From assembly GCA_963930735.1 (NCBI GenBank), contig OZ005740.1:105406694-105470693 (forward strand): a stretch of DNA of 64,000 nt. The letters are read 5' to 3'. The stretch's first letter is position 1, and each line of letters begins with the position of its first letter. This document shows, piece after piece, positions 43,110-54,959 of this stretch. The notes under the pieces were generated by a model that saw only the letters and a program-made list of their open reading frames with translations, was not told where the DNA came from and searched no databases. Source of the stretch: Dioctria linearis. Its lineage: Eukaryota > Arthropoda > Insecta > Diptera > Asilidae. The translations under genes and the position numbers were made by a program.

Positions 43110-44060
43110 TCTCCCAGGACCTAAGCCGTTTCGATTTTCCCCTACAAACATCTCGATTCTTGAAAATCAAAACGGTGATGAGTAGTACAATTAGTCCGAG
43201 CGAAAAATATCCAATGGTAAACTGATAGATATTGTGGGAATAACTCTTCTTATTCTTTCTTCTTTGAGCTGTGACGAGACCAATCTCAACAATTCTTCCA
43301 GTTGGTCTTCTAACGGTTTATATGGAGTTAGGTTACCAATGACTGGATGTAGCTATTCTGGTGTGGCGATTTTGCTTAACTCACTTATCCTCTTGTAGGA
43401 TGTCCTAATACTGCTATGATATGTAAGTATTCCTCGAATTGTCAGAAGTCATGCTTGATGACGCAATCTAGCTTCATCTTTAAATGACCAGAACCCGTTA
43501 GAGTCAGAGGACTGGTTTCCCCGTTACACCAGCCATTTGCTGTGGTAGGTTTTTTGAGTGCGAAGATCAATTGGTTTGGATTATTGAGTTGAATCGAACC
43601 AAAATTGTTTTATACTTTTTCCATTACACATTTTTTATATGGCTAATTGTTAAATAGATTCACTTCACAGGAGAACGTGGCCATCCCCTTGTGATAAATA
43701 GGATGACTCAGAGGGCACGCATGATTGAGTTCTTTTGTCGATATGCAAGATGACAGTTCCTGATTTGTCATGGAGTAATATTGATCTCTGTGTGGACTGA
43801 GAGCGTTATATGTGGCGCAAGGCCGTACAACTACAAGCAGTTAATTAATTGACACAGGTATTGGTACCATCTGGAGCAAGTCAAACCTTTCCAGAGTGAC
43901 TAGCTGCATTCTGACTTTGATTATTATGTGGTTGTTACTTACTCCCGAATCTGTGGGCATGCTTTTGTATAGTTCTATAATACCATTCTGATCTGCGGGT
44001 AATTGTAATCCTGGGGTAGATGATTCTTGACTATGATAACTTCGTTACTTAATTGTTGGC
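43110..44060 (-). pseudogene. env: BEL env-like remnant
   Basis: Pieces in shifting frames: KVRMQLVTLERFDLLQMVP (about 43920-43866) matches the position of the RLRLPLVNLEKFELFRVTP segment in the large BEL copies; near 43190-43120 the anchor YFSLGLIVLLITVLIF is followed by a basic tail. Broken by several stops. The upstream surface/fusion half is deleted: LQLPADQNG-type sequence follows directly on an acidic linker near 44050. Confidence 0.65.
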
Positions 44061-44179
44061 GCGTGACTCTTCTGTTTCTGTAATGGCTTCGACCATATCC
44101 TCGTTATTGTTCATTGGAGTCTCGTTATGTTCTACCTCATCACATGGCAATGGTAACAACTTGTGAATTGGTCTACGAA

Positions 44180-45106
44180 ATATACCTTTAGCTGTTTTGC
44201 GTCAGTTACTTTGACAAAACCATCGTTTCACGTATGTGCTTGAAGAATTGTCCAAATTGGCAATTTCATGACTGGAAGATTAACATCTTGTATAACCACT
44301 ATAGTGCCTGGATCTATGTTCTGGCAGCGCTCTTTCCACTTGAGTCGATATTGCAGTTCATTTAAATAATCTCGGGACCATCGTCTCCAAAATTCATGTT
44401 TCATATCAGACTAGCAGACTAGTTTTCAATTGGTTCGCATGTGCATTTGTGGGTGCCGTAAATGGTACACCTACCAGGAAGTGACTTAAAGTGATACCAG
44501 CCAGATCATTAGGGTTTTTTAACATCTGTTGTAGCGGCCTTGAGTTCAAAATTTCTTCTATTTCGATCATTAGTGTCTCCAGTTCCTCATAAGTTAGAGA
44601 TCCGGCTGAAGTTGTCTTTAGAAATAAATACTTTGCAGATTTTACAGCAGCTTGCCATAACCCACATAAGTGTGGTGCTCTGAGAGGAAGAGAGTGGAAA
44701 TCAATTCCTCTTTTACTGCAAGTTGCTGCTAGGGTTTCCCTCGCTGAATCAGAATAGATGCCTCCAATAATTCGCGTAGTTGGTTTCTGGCGCCAACGCA
44801 ATTGGTTGCGTTGGCGCAGTATAAATTCCTACAATGTCCTCTGCGACCCATGTGTCGCCTTAATGCGCCAATAAAGGCTTCTGTTGACAAGTCACTGACT
44901 ATTTCTAAGTAAAGGGCCTTTGTTGCAAAACAACAGAAAACAGCTATGTATGCTTTCTGAGGTGTCTTTCCCCGAATTTTGTATTGTACCAAGGTTGGCC
45001 AACAAAAGTCAACACCGGAGTTGACGAATGGTCGTGCTGGTTGAACTCTTACGGGAGGTAAATTTCCCATAATCTGTGTCAAAACTTTTTGGTTTAGCTC
45101 TTGCAC
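44180..45106 (-). pseudogene. BEL integrase remnant, catalytic residues lost
   Basis: Two overlapping frames (45106-44729 and 44801-44406) plus a tail to about 44180. SGVDFCWP keeps the first aspartate, but the second reads YCANATNC (alanine instead of aspartate) and the glutamate motif reads GLWQAAVKSAK (glutamine). With these changes and a frameshift at about 44760 it cannot be an active integrase. Confidence 0.85.
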
Positions 45107-45306
45107 ATGCTACACTGTCCTTAACAATTGATCTCGCGATTGACTATCCCTTTATTAGCCAGAAGCGTTATCTTGTATCGGCTAGCAAGGCAAACTGTCT
45201 GATCCTATAATGCAATCATCCATACAGAAGTAATATTTCAGGATCTCGGCTCCAAATGGATATTTAACGGTATTTTCATGGGCGCACTTCTGCAGAGACC
45301 TTGTCG

Positions 45307-45828
45307 TCAGATGAGGGCCGGTCCATTACCATATGTGACTATACATAGCCGGTAAATTTTTAACGATTCGCTTGGGTCATTTGTCCAGAAAATTAGCTGA
45401 TATTTCTGGTCGGATTCGTTCATCAGCATCTGTCGATACATCCTTTGAATGTCTGCGGTGAATACAAATCGTGGTAGACAAAAACGCAACAGTAGTGAAA
45501 GTAAGTCACTTTGAACCGTTGATCCTGCGTACAAGATATCATTTAAGGACAGTTGAGATGACGTGTTCATCGATGCATAGAGCACCACTCTTATTTTGTT
45601 GATGCTACTATCGGGTTTCAAAACGCAGTGGTGCGGAAGAAAGTAAGGCGGCAATTGGATGCTGTCAGCATTTATTTCCTTCATGTGTTCGAGATCAATA
45701 TACTGTGTTATGAAATCCATATACTGCGACCTTAAAGTCGCATCCTTCGCCATTGTTCGTACTAAAGCGAGGAGTCTGTGCAATGCTATTGTTGAATATC
45801 CTTCCTTCAGAAGCATTTAGTATTAATT
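45307..45828 (-). pseudogene. BEL RT N-terminal remnant, possibly a 3' exon
   Basis: 169 codons from ATG at 45816: QYMDFITQYIDLEHMKEI, YFLPHHCVLKPDSS, KIRVVLYASMNTSS and FVFTADIQRMYRQ (first catalytic aspartate). The YxDD half is absent; the frame ends near 45307 after VTYGN. The ATG lies 13 bases after an acceptor-like TTTTTTACAG. The BEL sequence normally upstream (gag, protease) is replaced by sequence with splice-site signals. Confidence 0.7.
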
Positions 45829-45829
45829 C

Positions 45830-46182
45830 CTGTAAAAAACAAAATAAATTGAATTTAAATAAATTTTCTAAATAAATAAGTAAACTTACCTGAAATAAAA
45901 TCTATTGAGGGCTTATCAATTACAGTTATGAATGCGGGTCCCTGCTACTTCAAGTTCAAGTCACATATATTTCACGGTAACGAAAGGCTTTGAATAATCC
46001 AGCCGTCTATTAAGAACAGTAGAATCTAAAGGGGAAAGAAATTAATTACGATAATTGCCTCGAATTAAATTTATAACTACAAGGGCAACTGGTAAACAAG
46101 TAACCTCAAATTATACATACGTAAAATTTCAATCCATTAAAATGTAACTACTATAACTTATTTAAAACACAGTAAGACTTAC
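45830..46182 (-). other. Two intron-like segments upstream of the BEL RT remnant
   Basis: On the minus strand: donor TTTTG|GTAAGTC at 46182, acceptor TTTCCCCTTTAG at 46026 (157 bp); exon-like 46025-45889 (137 bp); donor TTTCAG|GTAAGTTT at 45888, acceptor TTTTTTACAG at 45830 (59 bp). All four sites fit consensus. This suggests a spliced transcript running into the RT remnant. Confidence 0.45.
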
Positions 46183-46780
46183 CAAAATTAGTTTAACAAG
46201 TTTCCGCACTGATTAACCAAAATTTCATTAGCAAAAACAAATTATCGCGGCCGCTAAACTTCAAATGCGATTACTAGCCCCAGACTTTAATGACAGATCG
46301 AAGAAAGTACAACAAATTTTTTATGTAGAATTCGAAACTAATAACGAATTTGGTGTAAATGAATATAAATAAATAAATATTTAAAAATTTTAATTGATGC
46401 AATAGACGGGAAAGAGATGATACGGTTAAAAAGATACGAAGATAAACTTAATTACGAAATTACACGAAAATAGATCTAGTACACCATTAAATTAAATTAA
46501 ATTAATGTAAAATGCAAAATTTCATATTGACTCAACGGGAAGAGCCATTTTGGCGTTTGTATGAATATACATCTTTTCTTGTCAATTAAAATTCGAAAAT
46601 TGCAGCAAATATCCTTGAAACCGTGCACAAGAATGAATCAGTAGTATCATTTCCTTAAAACATAATGTTTTTTATATTTTCTTTTCATTTTTGTTTATAT
46701 GTATTTCTTATTACATGTAAGCGGCCATTTTCTGCGCAGAGAAGATTTGGCAAGATCCAAGGAATTAGCGCGAGCAGCTC

Positions 46781-46820
46781 TATAAAAGTCAGAATACGTC
46801 AAATTTCGTCCTCTTTTAAA
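46781..46820 (+). promoter_or_regulatory. TATA-box-like core promoter
   Basis: TATAAAAG at 46781-46788, in locally GC-richer sequence (GCGCGAGCAGCTC just before). A start would be expected near 46811. What it would drive is unknown; no reading frame follows. Confidence 0.35.
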
Positions 46821-48020
46821 TTTGGAATTTTTACCAATTAACAACAACAGCAGCATCAAGAAGACCAAGGTTGAAATACATATTTTATAATTAAATGTGT
46901 AGAGTTAAAATTGTTAAAACTTTAAACGAACATAATCTGCTAGCCATAGATCAAGAAATAGTGAATTGTTCAACGTGATATAAGGACAGTGAATTTCAAT
47001 TAAATTGTGATGGATAATTAATTATGACCTTAAATTTGTAAGAACGAATTAAGTAAATTAAATAAATAATTGAGTTAGAGATATTAAGTAAATTAAAGTT
47101 AATTAATTGAATTAAAGATATTAAGTAAATTAAGTAAACTATTTGAATTTGTTTTTATATAAAACTAAGCGACGATAAATGCAATTAAATTGACTACTCG
47201 AAAGTACGCATATGTTGTTATTTAAAAAAAAACCTGGAATTTTCATTTTTTATTATTATTTATTTCAGCATTAGATTTTCATTTGGTATACAAGAAACAG
47301 TTTCTTGATTCGCCCAATTTAGTTGACTCTCACAAAATGGCAAGTTAATTATAAATCGTTCGATGTCATCTCTACGGACGGTTTGAAGTGAAGTGGGTTT
47401 CACACCGCCTTTGCTTTTGAGTGAAGTTGTCCCTTGCTGCTGAAACTTCTTGCTGTTTCCAAAATCTTTGAATAAGTTGATATGTTTGTTTGTCCTCTGA
47501 ACATATCATATACCACATGTACCGGCTAATGTTTCAATCTATTAAATTGTAATGTATGTAAACCTTTCAATTCAAATTTATCTCACCTCAAATAGATAAA
47601 ATTACATACCGAACCAATGCACTGTAAAGCCACGACCACAGACAAGGAAAATAAACAATTATTGAAACGATAATTAAAATAAAATAATAACAAAACAAAT
47701 TGCTCGACCTCAAGAAGAATTTGCAACGCAAGCAAATTCTGCTATGCAAGCAAAATTCTTCATTGATAAAATATTCATACCTGAAGTCATTGCTTTACAT
47801 ACATATCGATACATTTTGACTCGTTCAGAAATTGTGTGATCAGAAATGCTGACACCACAATTTCTGATTATTAATTTTGTATATTGCAATTTTGCAATAA
47901 TCCCCCCTTTAGAATTGTAAAGAAATATTGATTCCTTTGTAATCATTTTATATAAATAAGCTGCTACTGTTCAATAAAAATTTGACTTAATCTGACTATC
48001 GAAAGGTGTTTTTTTATTTC
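46821..48020. other. Anonymous AT-rich sequence
   Basis: Contains a TAAGTAAATTAA-type simple repeat (47000-47150) and the palindrome CAAGAAAC-A-GTTTCTTG (about 47290-47306). No gene recognised. Confidence 0.4.
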
Positions 48021-48027
48021 TCAACAT

Positions 48028-48247
48028 CGGCATACTCTGCCATCATGCTATTACAGCGGCATACTCTGCCTTAGCAAAATTCAACATCGGCATACCCTGC
48101 CATCATGCTACTACAGCGGCATACTCTGCCTTAGCAAAATTCAACATCGGCATATTCTGCCATACATTTATAAAGCGGCATACTCTGCCTTTAAATACAA
48201 AATAGCGGCATACTCTGCCACACATTATTACATTGGCATAATCTGCC
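48028..48247. repeat. Array of eight CGGCATACTCTGCC motifs
   Basis: Starts at 48028, 48057, 48088, 48117, 48148, 48176, 48206 and 48234: spacing 28-31 bp. The motif is itself a small inverted repeat (GGCA-TACTC-TGCC). Spacers are AT-rich; the first four follow a 60-bp higher-order repeat (ATCATGCTATTACAG, TTAGCAAAATTCAACAT). Later spacers are unique. Looser relatives (CGGCTTCTTAGCC, CGGCATCGCTCCGCC) continue to about 48385. Confidence 0.85.
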
Positions 48248-48399
48248 TTAAATAATATAACTCTAACAGATTGGAAAGAACCCAGCCTTAAGGGTGAATA
48301 ACATCTACGGAGGAATGATAACAATATAATTATTATACAGCGGCTTCTTAGCCATCCAATTATAAGTACGGCATCGCTCCGCCTCTTCAACGTAACTCC

Positions 48400-51300
48400 G
48401 ATACAAGTCATGACGAATAAATAAACATGGACGAATCGTACGAGATATAATCATCGTACGACATCAAAACCAATATTGTATCATTACAAAATCTTGCCTG
48501 TCAATACCCATCCAAGAAAGGTATTTTGTAGCATTGGAAGATTATCTGCTAACTTGATTTGTCCAACGGACAGTAGTTTGAAATAAAACTCTGCTCCCAA
48601 AGGCAAATCAATTCAGTCGGGTATGTTGAATTGAGAGTCGGCAAGTCTGCTATTTCTCGGTCACTGAGAAAGGACTTAATTGCCACAAATTTGGGTTTGG
48701 TTAAGTTAAGCTAGAATGATGCCGCCAAGATAAGATTTAACCTGCTTTACATATTTACATAGACCACGGTCAAGTCCATTATGCCCGATAGATTCATTGG
48801 AATCTCTGCTTCCAAAAACATTCCCAGCTCCACTCTGATTCTCCAGGGAAACTCAGGATCTAAACTTTTTACCTTGCAGCCCTCTTGCTCCGAGAAGAAG
48901 TGGCCACCAAATAGTCAGCCCCTTTTTGCGGCTCTCCCAAATTCTACATTAAACCAATCATGAGAGAATTGAAAAAAAAAATGAGAATTCCTAAACTGGA
49001 AGAAATATCAAGTGCTACACCAAACGAAACATGTTGTCTCTGGTGGAAAAGAACAGCAACTGTTCTTGCTCAGAAAAACTAAACCTAAAACTATTACTGT
49101 GCTGCTCGTAAGCAGCTGGCCTCAACGGTAGGTACAATTTAAAAAAAAAGCGAGGGTAAGACCTGACGAGTCGCAGAGTACTCTAATCCGAACTAGCATT
49201 TCCCTTCTCAAGCTATGTATTAAAATCTTAATCCCAAAAAGGTCCTACCATTCGTCAATAGTCTCAACAGTTGAGTCAACACAGAGTTGGAATAAATTAA
49301 AAGCTGGAATTTTTCACAGCTAATGCGCGGCTTATACCTAAACACCCTTTTACATATCTATTCTACGCCACAAGTCTTATTATATCATTTTTAAAAATAG
49401 CTTCGTTAGCATAAAAAAAATTCACCGATTTATCTGTATTTAAATTAACCGGAATACAATGCACTCATTGCATCTATCACAAGAAAGTTCCAATTTGTCA
49501 CCAGAAAACCTCATCTGTCCAATTATTTGCGTCATTAACTTTAAAAATCACCCGAAGTTGCTTCTAATGCATTTTCGTTCAGGACAAGAGGTCAAGAGCA
49601 AGAAGATGAATTTTTGCAGAATCTTTTGTCTTCTACGAGAAAAAGTTTTTCTACTTTGTGCAATTTTCTTGAGTTTTTGAAAGGAAGTGAACTATTGACA
49701 GAATTTCGAGTTATTTCATCAACTAAAAAGCTTTTGTCTCGGATTCGAATAGAGTACAGCTCACCCTTAGCAGTGGCACCTTAAAGCCGTATCCACAGAA
49801 ATACTAAGATCTTGTACATGTATGTAATTGTTAGCACCACGTAACTGCTTTTTTTGTCCTTTGAGGTACAACCGGATTACTATTATGAATTATCAAAAGT
49901 TTATGGAAAAACTAAGAAAATATGCCGTTATTCGAGAACTTTATTTAATTGCTATAGAGACATAATGTGCGCACATAACAAACTGCACCCGCACACAAGT
50001 CCTTTCGTGTGGAAAAATTTAACAATCCTCCTTTCAACTCTCGTTATTATACCCGAGCCGTAATACCCGAAAGACATTTCTGGTGCTAACGTCTTTTATT
50101 CTTGATCAATGAAAATTACTCTTGTGTGAATTCACATGAAAATGAACACGAAGAAAGGTTGGTAGGCGGACGTCTGGATTTCTGGAGTAATACTTTTCCA
50201 GACATACGACGGCCCTAAGATTAAGGTGGCTGAAATCTGATTGCGGGCGTTCATCTTATGTAATTATTCCGGCCTGCTGACTGATTCCTCAAACTCTCCG
50301 GCCGACTACCTTTAATAGAATTATAATGAATCCACGCTCCCAAGGAAGTGTAACTCTTTGCAGATAAGAAACTTTTAGGATTAATCAAAACTGAAAATTT
50401 CAAGAACTTGTCAGAACTGTGAAGCACTTTCAATTATTACCGTTTCAGATTCAACAATGCGATTACAGGTGAACTATTTAAACTTTGTAATTACCTCAGG
50501 AGGAGAAAGTTTCCTGTATGGATTAATCTAAGATATTAAATTTATGAATTCCTCCTGTTTAAAATTTCGACTAAGGTGGCTTGAGCTCCCATAGGTGAGA
50601 GAGAGGAGTGAGGGAATGAGTGATCTTTTTTTTTTAATATTAAGTTTTATGAGTTACTCACATTGCAAGATATATATTTAGAAAATAAGTAAAGTTATAC
50701 AGGAGTCACAAAAATTTCTTTCAGATAATAACTTTACTTTTGGATCTTAATGGTATTTTTCATAGTTACATAGGAATTTGCAGAGCATTTACAAACTTTA
50801 CTAGCAGAGTTGATTTGAAATTTTTCTAGTAGAATAAAAGAGTTTTCTTTAAATTACCCCATTTGATTCTCAATTTTCAGCGAATGCACACAAAAATCTG
50901 CACATATTGTAAAAATCATTCTCATATTTATAGTGAACATTCAGGAAATCTGAAGAAATGTTCAGAACTATAAAAAGAAAAAAAAAGGTCAGTGATTTAC
51001 CTCCCTAACTTCTCGAATCCATGAGTTTTTGTGTGTCAGATTTACCAACCCAAAATTTATGCAAATAACCCGGAAAGAGTGTATGTGTGAATGACTAACA
51101 AAATGTGTGGGATGAAGAACCGGTTCTGTAAGTGAAAGGATGTGCGAAAAGATGTAGGATATTAAGGCTTGATGAATTGAAGACCAGATAACTGTTGGAC
51201 ATGGTGCAAGTTGGTTAATTCCTTTCTCTTCTTTGAATCGTTTGGTAATCTTATAACAAAGAATAGTTGTGCTTTCTACGCGCGAGTTTAGCTAAAGTTC

Positions 51301-51497
51301 AGAAGTCGGATCGACATCCACCGGTATTCTGCAAAGCAAATTTCCATCTAAATATTTAGATACAGCCTAGTTCGGGTATAAGCGCACAACCTTTAAACGG
51401 CAGGCATGACTTAGTTCCGAGAAAATTGTGCGTAAACATTAAGTACAGTCTCCTTGAGACGATAGGTGCAATAAAGTGATGCTATAAAAGTATTCTT
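48400..51497. other. Anonymous sequence, about 3 kb
   Basis: No convincing gene. GTTAGCACCA (about 49832) and its inverse TGGTGCTAAC (about 50081) may bound a 250-bp inverted-repeat element. Poly-T at 50629-50640. A TATA-like GCTATAAAAG lies at 51481, just before the Gypsy remnant. Confidence 0.35.
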
Positions 51498-53165
51498 GTG
51501 ATGTTAAATTATAATCGGATAGATATCTTGAACGCAGTACCTAAGTGTGATTTAATGGCTAATTCACTAACAGAAGCTGAGGAGCTAGAGGCTTTAAGGC
51601 GGGAAGTGGCATCTTTACGCGAAGAGAAAATGATAATAAAATCTGCAGCAGAGCGAGTACGTCAACAGGTATTTGGGAAATAGAAACAATTAGCTCATGT
51701 GATGGTGATTGTAGTTCTGATGAACAGATAGGTCAGCCTAGTAAGGGTAGTAGCAGCCTTTTTCAATGGGACTACCAGAAGTAAACCTAGCAATCCCTGT
51801 GTTTACTTCGAGCTTTTGAAATTTTATGACTGCAAAAAGCTGGATTCGCAGTCGAGTCCTTAAAACATTTCTGGTTGGGATAACCGTGCAACAATACTTT
51901 ATATATCGCTCAGGTTGAGTGGAGCTGGACAAATCGACTGTGGTATAATAGGCTAATATCAATACTTGAGAAATGTTTAAAGTGAAGCTGTGTCGAAAAC
52001 GTCAGCCTGAGGAATGAGTTAGGAATTATTTTTATTGGATTGCGGCGATGGCAAAACAAAATAATTTATTAAAAGAGCTTCGACTATGAAATTTATTATT
52101 TCAGGTTTAGGAGATTTGAACTTGTGTAATGTCTTTGTAGCTTCAAACTGTAATACCTTAGATGAACTTTTTCCTGGTGTTAAATTGTTCGAAGAGTTAG
52201 AAGGTCAGAAGCGCCAACGGAGCTTCACTAGTGGGGATGTTTGATTAAATAAAGCAGAAAATTTTCCGATGCCAAGTAATAAAAAGTTTAGATCTGAGGC
52301 ATACAATATGGGCAGTCTATTGAAATAGATGCTGCGGACAACTTAAAACTACCACAGGATTAATATCATCCAAGAGTAATGGTAGGTGGCTGTCAGATGA
52401 TAGCTTACTGGGAATTTTTAAAGAAAATAACTGGCAATATGAAAGCTACGAAACCATGCTGAAGTCTTCGGAGGTAAAATGTGTCGGATAATAGGAAAAT
52501 TTTCGAAGGAAAAAGAAGTTGGAGATGTTAAATTCGAAACCGACATTTTAATAGTTCCAGATAAAGCACAAAATGTGATTATGATAATAGGAAAAGCCTC
52601 TTAAGAAGACCAGAGGTTCGAATAGACTGTGTATTTAGGGTTTGTCGGATTCTAGAGAAACATCGAAGGCAATCATCACCGAAGAACATTGCTTTAAGCA
52701 TTGAGGAAATGGGCAAGGCAGAATTGGTAGAATTGAAAATAAGATAAAAATAGCAAAAAATAAGTCGATACCAATCATACAGGGTACCTTATGGCCTTAA
52801 GAATATCCTAAAGAACCAAGTTCAAGAACTGATAGAAATGGACCTTATTGAGGAGTCTACGTCGGAATATGCTAGCCCCGTCTAATTATTTGAAAAGATT
52901 AATGGCGGTCATAGAATGTGTGTAGACTATAGGCAGCTTAATTCAATAATAAGTCAAGAGAATTTTCCTATGCCAAATATAGAAGAAGCTTTGAATTCAT
53001 TGTCTGGTAAAAATGTCTTTACAATTCTGGATTATTTGTTAAATGGTTATTATTTGACACAGCCAGTCAGCATCTTCCGGCCTTCGTGACACCTGGAGCC
53101 ACTATGAATTTAAAAAGATGCCATTTGGGCTAGCAAACACACCCGCCGTCTTCAGCAATGACCAA
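51498..53165 (+). pseudogene. Old Ty3/Gypsy fragment with RT remnant
   Basis: Between about 52780 and 53160 an RT is readable in mixed frames: NQVQELIEMDLIEESTS, RMCVDYRQLNSIISQ, GKNVFTILD and, after a gap, MPFGLANTPAVF, where it is truncated. The catalytic YxDD half is missing. A 61-codon frame at 51498-51683 (EAEELEALRREVASLREEK, helical) may be a gag start. Stops and small indels throughout indicate an old copy, unrelated to the other Gypsy elements in the window at this level. Confidence 0.75.
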
Positions 53166-53189
53166 AGTGGATATTACCTAATATTATCG

Positions 53190-53320
53190 TAGCAATTTGC
53201 TCGCATCAATTCTCTTTTACGACATTTGCTCGTATCAATTTTCAAGACAGACCATTTTCTCGTATCAATTTTCTTGCAATTAATTTGTTGGTATACAATT
53301 ATCTCGTATGGAACATCGTA
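53190..53320. repeat. Short tandem repeat, CTCGTATCAATTTTC units
   Basis: GCTCGCATCAATTCTC (53199), GCTCGTATCAATTTTC (53229) and TCTCGTATCAATTTTC (53260) at about 30-bp spacing, then TCTCGTATGG (about 53304). Adjoins the truncated RT. Confidence 0.65.
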
Positions 53321-53689
53321 AACGTTTTACTACCAGTATTTAATTGCAAACAACAAATACGAAAAGCAATTGGTAGTGTCTTATATTAACAGTTATTTGT
53401 TTGCGAAACTAAAATAAGTGATGTGAAGCAGTGCACTCTAATTTTATTAAAATTTTTAGTGCTGATTTGAATTTCATGCTAACAAGTACGTAAAAGATTC
53501 ATAGTGATAGGTTATGGAAACTATTAAAAGTTCTCGTGGTAATGAAAAGCTTGTGTTTCAAAGCTGCATTTTTATAAAGGACTATTCACAAGCAGAAATA
53601 ACTTATTATAAATATTGTTATTGTAAATTTACTAGATATTGCGGGTACAAAATGCAATGTTGATCACCTGGTGGATATACCAAATATTA

Positions 53690-54233
53690 TAAAGCCGAGA
53701 GGGAGTGTATATACAAAATCAATTGACCTCAGCTTGAAAGTAGGTCAGTGGGTCAGAATGCAGGTTTCCCACGATCAGCTGGCCTTCTCAAGAGATCATT
53801 TGGGTGTCAGTGGCTGCTGTTTGTGGCTAACGATCTGAAGAGGAGCATTTTCAGCAACTTGCACTCACTTGAGTAAGAGCGTTGAGTGTTCGTTCTTTGG
53901 GTTGCAAGAGGGGCGCTCCGTTGTCAGCGGATAAACTAGTTTGTACTGAATGGGATCTCCGCAAACAATACTGTGCAGTTTGTATTGTGGTTGACTCATA
54001 GGTTTTAGTTGAGCGCGCAAAGAAAACGTCAATGGTGGAGTAGACGGATACAATAGGCACCCTTTTGTCTTGTGTTCTTCTGATTTCTTATTTTATTTTT
54101 ATTGTTCCGCGAAATTGTGCAGTGTAGTGATATTCCTAAGTGCAGTGAAGTGGCTATTTAGCGAGAGTGGTCCTGCGACGATTGAAGACAATTAGTGAAT
54201 GCGCGCGCCGTAAGACTACATGGCACCGGCGCG
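53690..54233. other. GC-richer island, possible promoter or exon
   Basis: Clearly higher GC than its neighbours, with GCGCGCGCC and ACATGGCACCGGCGCGG near the right end, followed abruptly by the AT-rich repeat B. Frames up to 69 codons have no recognised motif. Could be a captured 5' exon or transposon leader. Confidence 0.3.
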
Positions 54234-54538
54234 GTTAAGCATAGTTAACGATAGTAAAGTTCTTGAATGTGCTCTTCTTCCACAACAGAGTATGCGAACA
54301 GGAGCATGTTGAAGAACTTTACTTTCGTTAACTATATTTGATCATGCTAATTCAGTATAATTAATTCTAGTTAGAATATATTCTATGTTATTTCGTTTTT
54401 AGCTTTAAATAACGCTTTCATGATATTATTACTGTCATTATTATTATTATTGTGTTTATTTGTTTCATTTTTGTTTCATTATCTTTGGCTATAGTGTGAA
54501 TATGACGTATAAGCTCTCTATTGCTTGAAGTCATTAAC
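54234..54538 (+). repeat. Dispersed repeat B, copy 1, with long hairpin
   Basis: Matches 63095-63404 throughout (about 305 bp, few changes). It begins with a hairpin: 54241-54274 pairs with 54302-54335 over 34 bp with four mismatches, loop 27 bases (arms start ATAGTTAACGATAGTAAAG and end CTTTCGTTAACTAT). Size and shape resemble a miRNA precursor; a transposon end is the alternative. Confidence 0.75.
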
Positions 54539-54869
54539 AGATTGTGTTTTATTGAAATATTGAGTTTTTCCAAATCTGAAAGCATCGTAAATAAAACCTT
54601 AAGGGACTTCGTGTCCTTATTGGAATTATTTTGGATTGGTTCATTGGGTTGGCATCCCTACACTATTAAGGAGTATGAAAAAAGTCAACTGGCCATCTTG
54701 TCCAGTTTTTGGTCGTACTCTGTGCGTTGACAGATTGTGTTTTATTCAAATATCAGCGATGTGATATGTAATTAAAGTTGCAAGTCGACTTAATTATAAT
54801 ACATTACTTCCCGAAACTGTAATGTTTAAAGTGGAGTAATATCAGCGGTCTAGTAATTACTCGTGATAA
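54539..54869. other. Segment with flanking direct repeats
   Basis: ACAGATTGTGTTTTATT-AAATAT occurs near 54537 and 54731, about 195 bp apart, and AAGGGAC/GTCCTT (about 54600) forms a small hairpin. A 69-codon frame (54521-54730) has no recognised motif. Confidence 0.4.
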
Positions 54870-54959
54870 ATGCGGCAAAAAGTAGTTGCCTGATTTAGTT
54901 AATTTTTGAAATTCTATTTATAATTTTTGTGAAAATGCTGCGTACAAACTTCTAGATAT
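54870..54959 (+). repeat. Dispersed repeat A, copy 3, left part
   Basis: GTAGTTGCCTGATTTAG, TTTTTGAAATTCTATTTAT and TGCGTACAAACTTCTAG match the order in the other copies; interrupted by Gypsy-3 and continued at 61149 with GACGCGTTCTCAGGCA. Confidence 0.6.

Larger units (their letters stand above)
43110..45830 (-). mobile_element. Degenerate BEL/Pao fragment
   Basis: On the minus strand the order is start of RT (45816-45307), integrase (about 45106-44180) and the C-terminal half of an env-like protein (about 44060-43110). Gag, protease, the YxDD half of RT and RNase H are missing, as is the env surface/fusion part. No LTR recognised. It is a different, older family than the copies at 1-17014 but keeps the same gene order, including env. 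Confidence 0.85.

Noticed and set aside
47290..47306. AAGAAACAGTTTCTT as a heat-shock element
   Set aside because: Spacing of the GAA/TTC blocks is wrong; treated as a simple palindrome.
48028..48247. CRISPR-like spacing of motif and spacers
   Set aside because: The motif is 14 bp, spacers are about 15 bp and AT-rich, two of them repeat, and the context is eukaryotic; it is a tandem repeat.
48103..48411. 102-codon minus-strand frame across the motif array
   Set aside because: Its repeats (RVCR) are translations of the motif array; no start context or motif.
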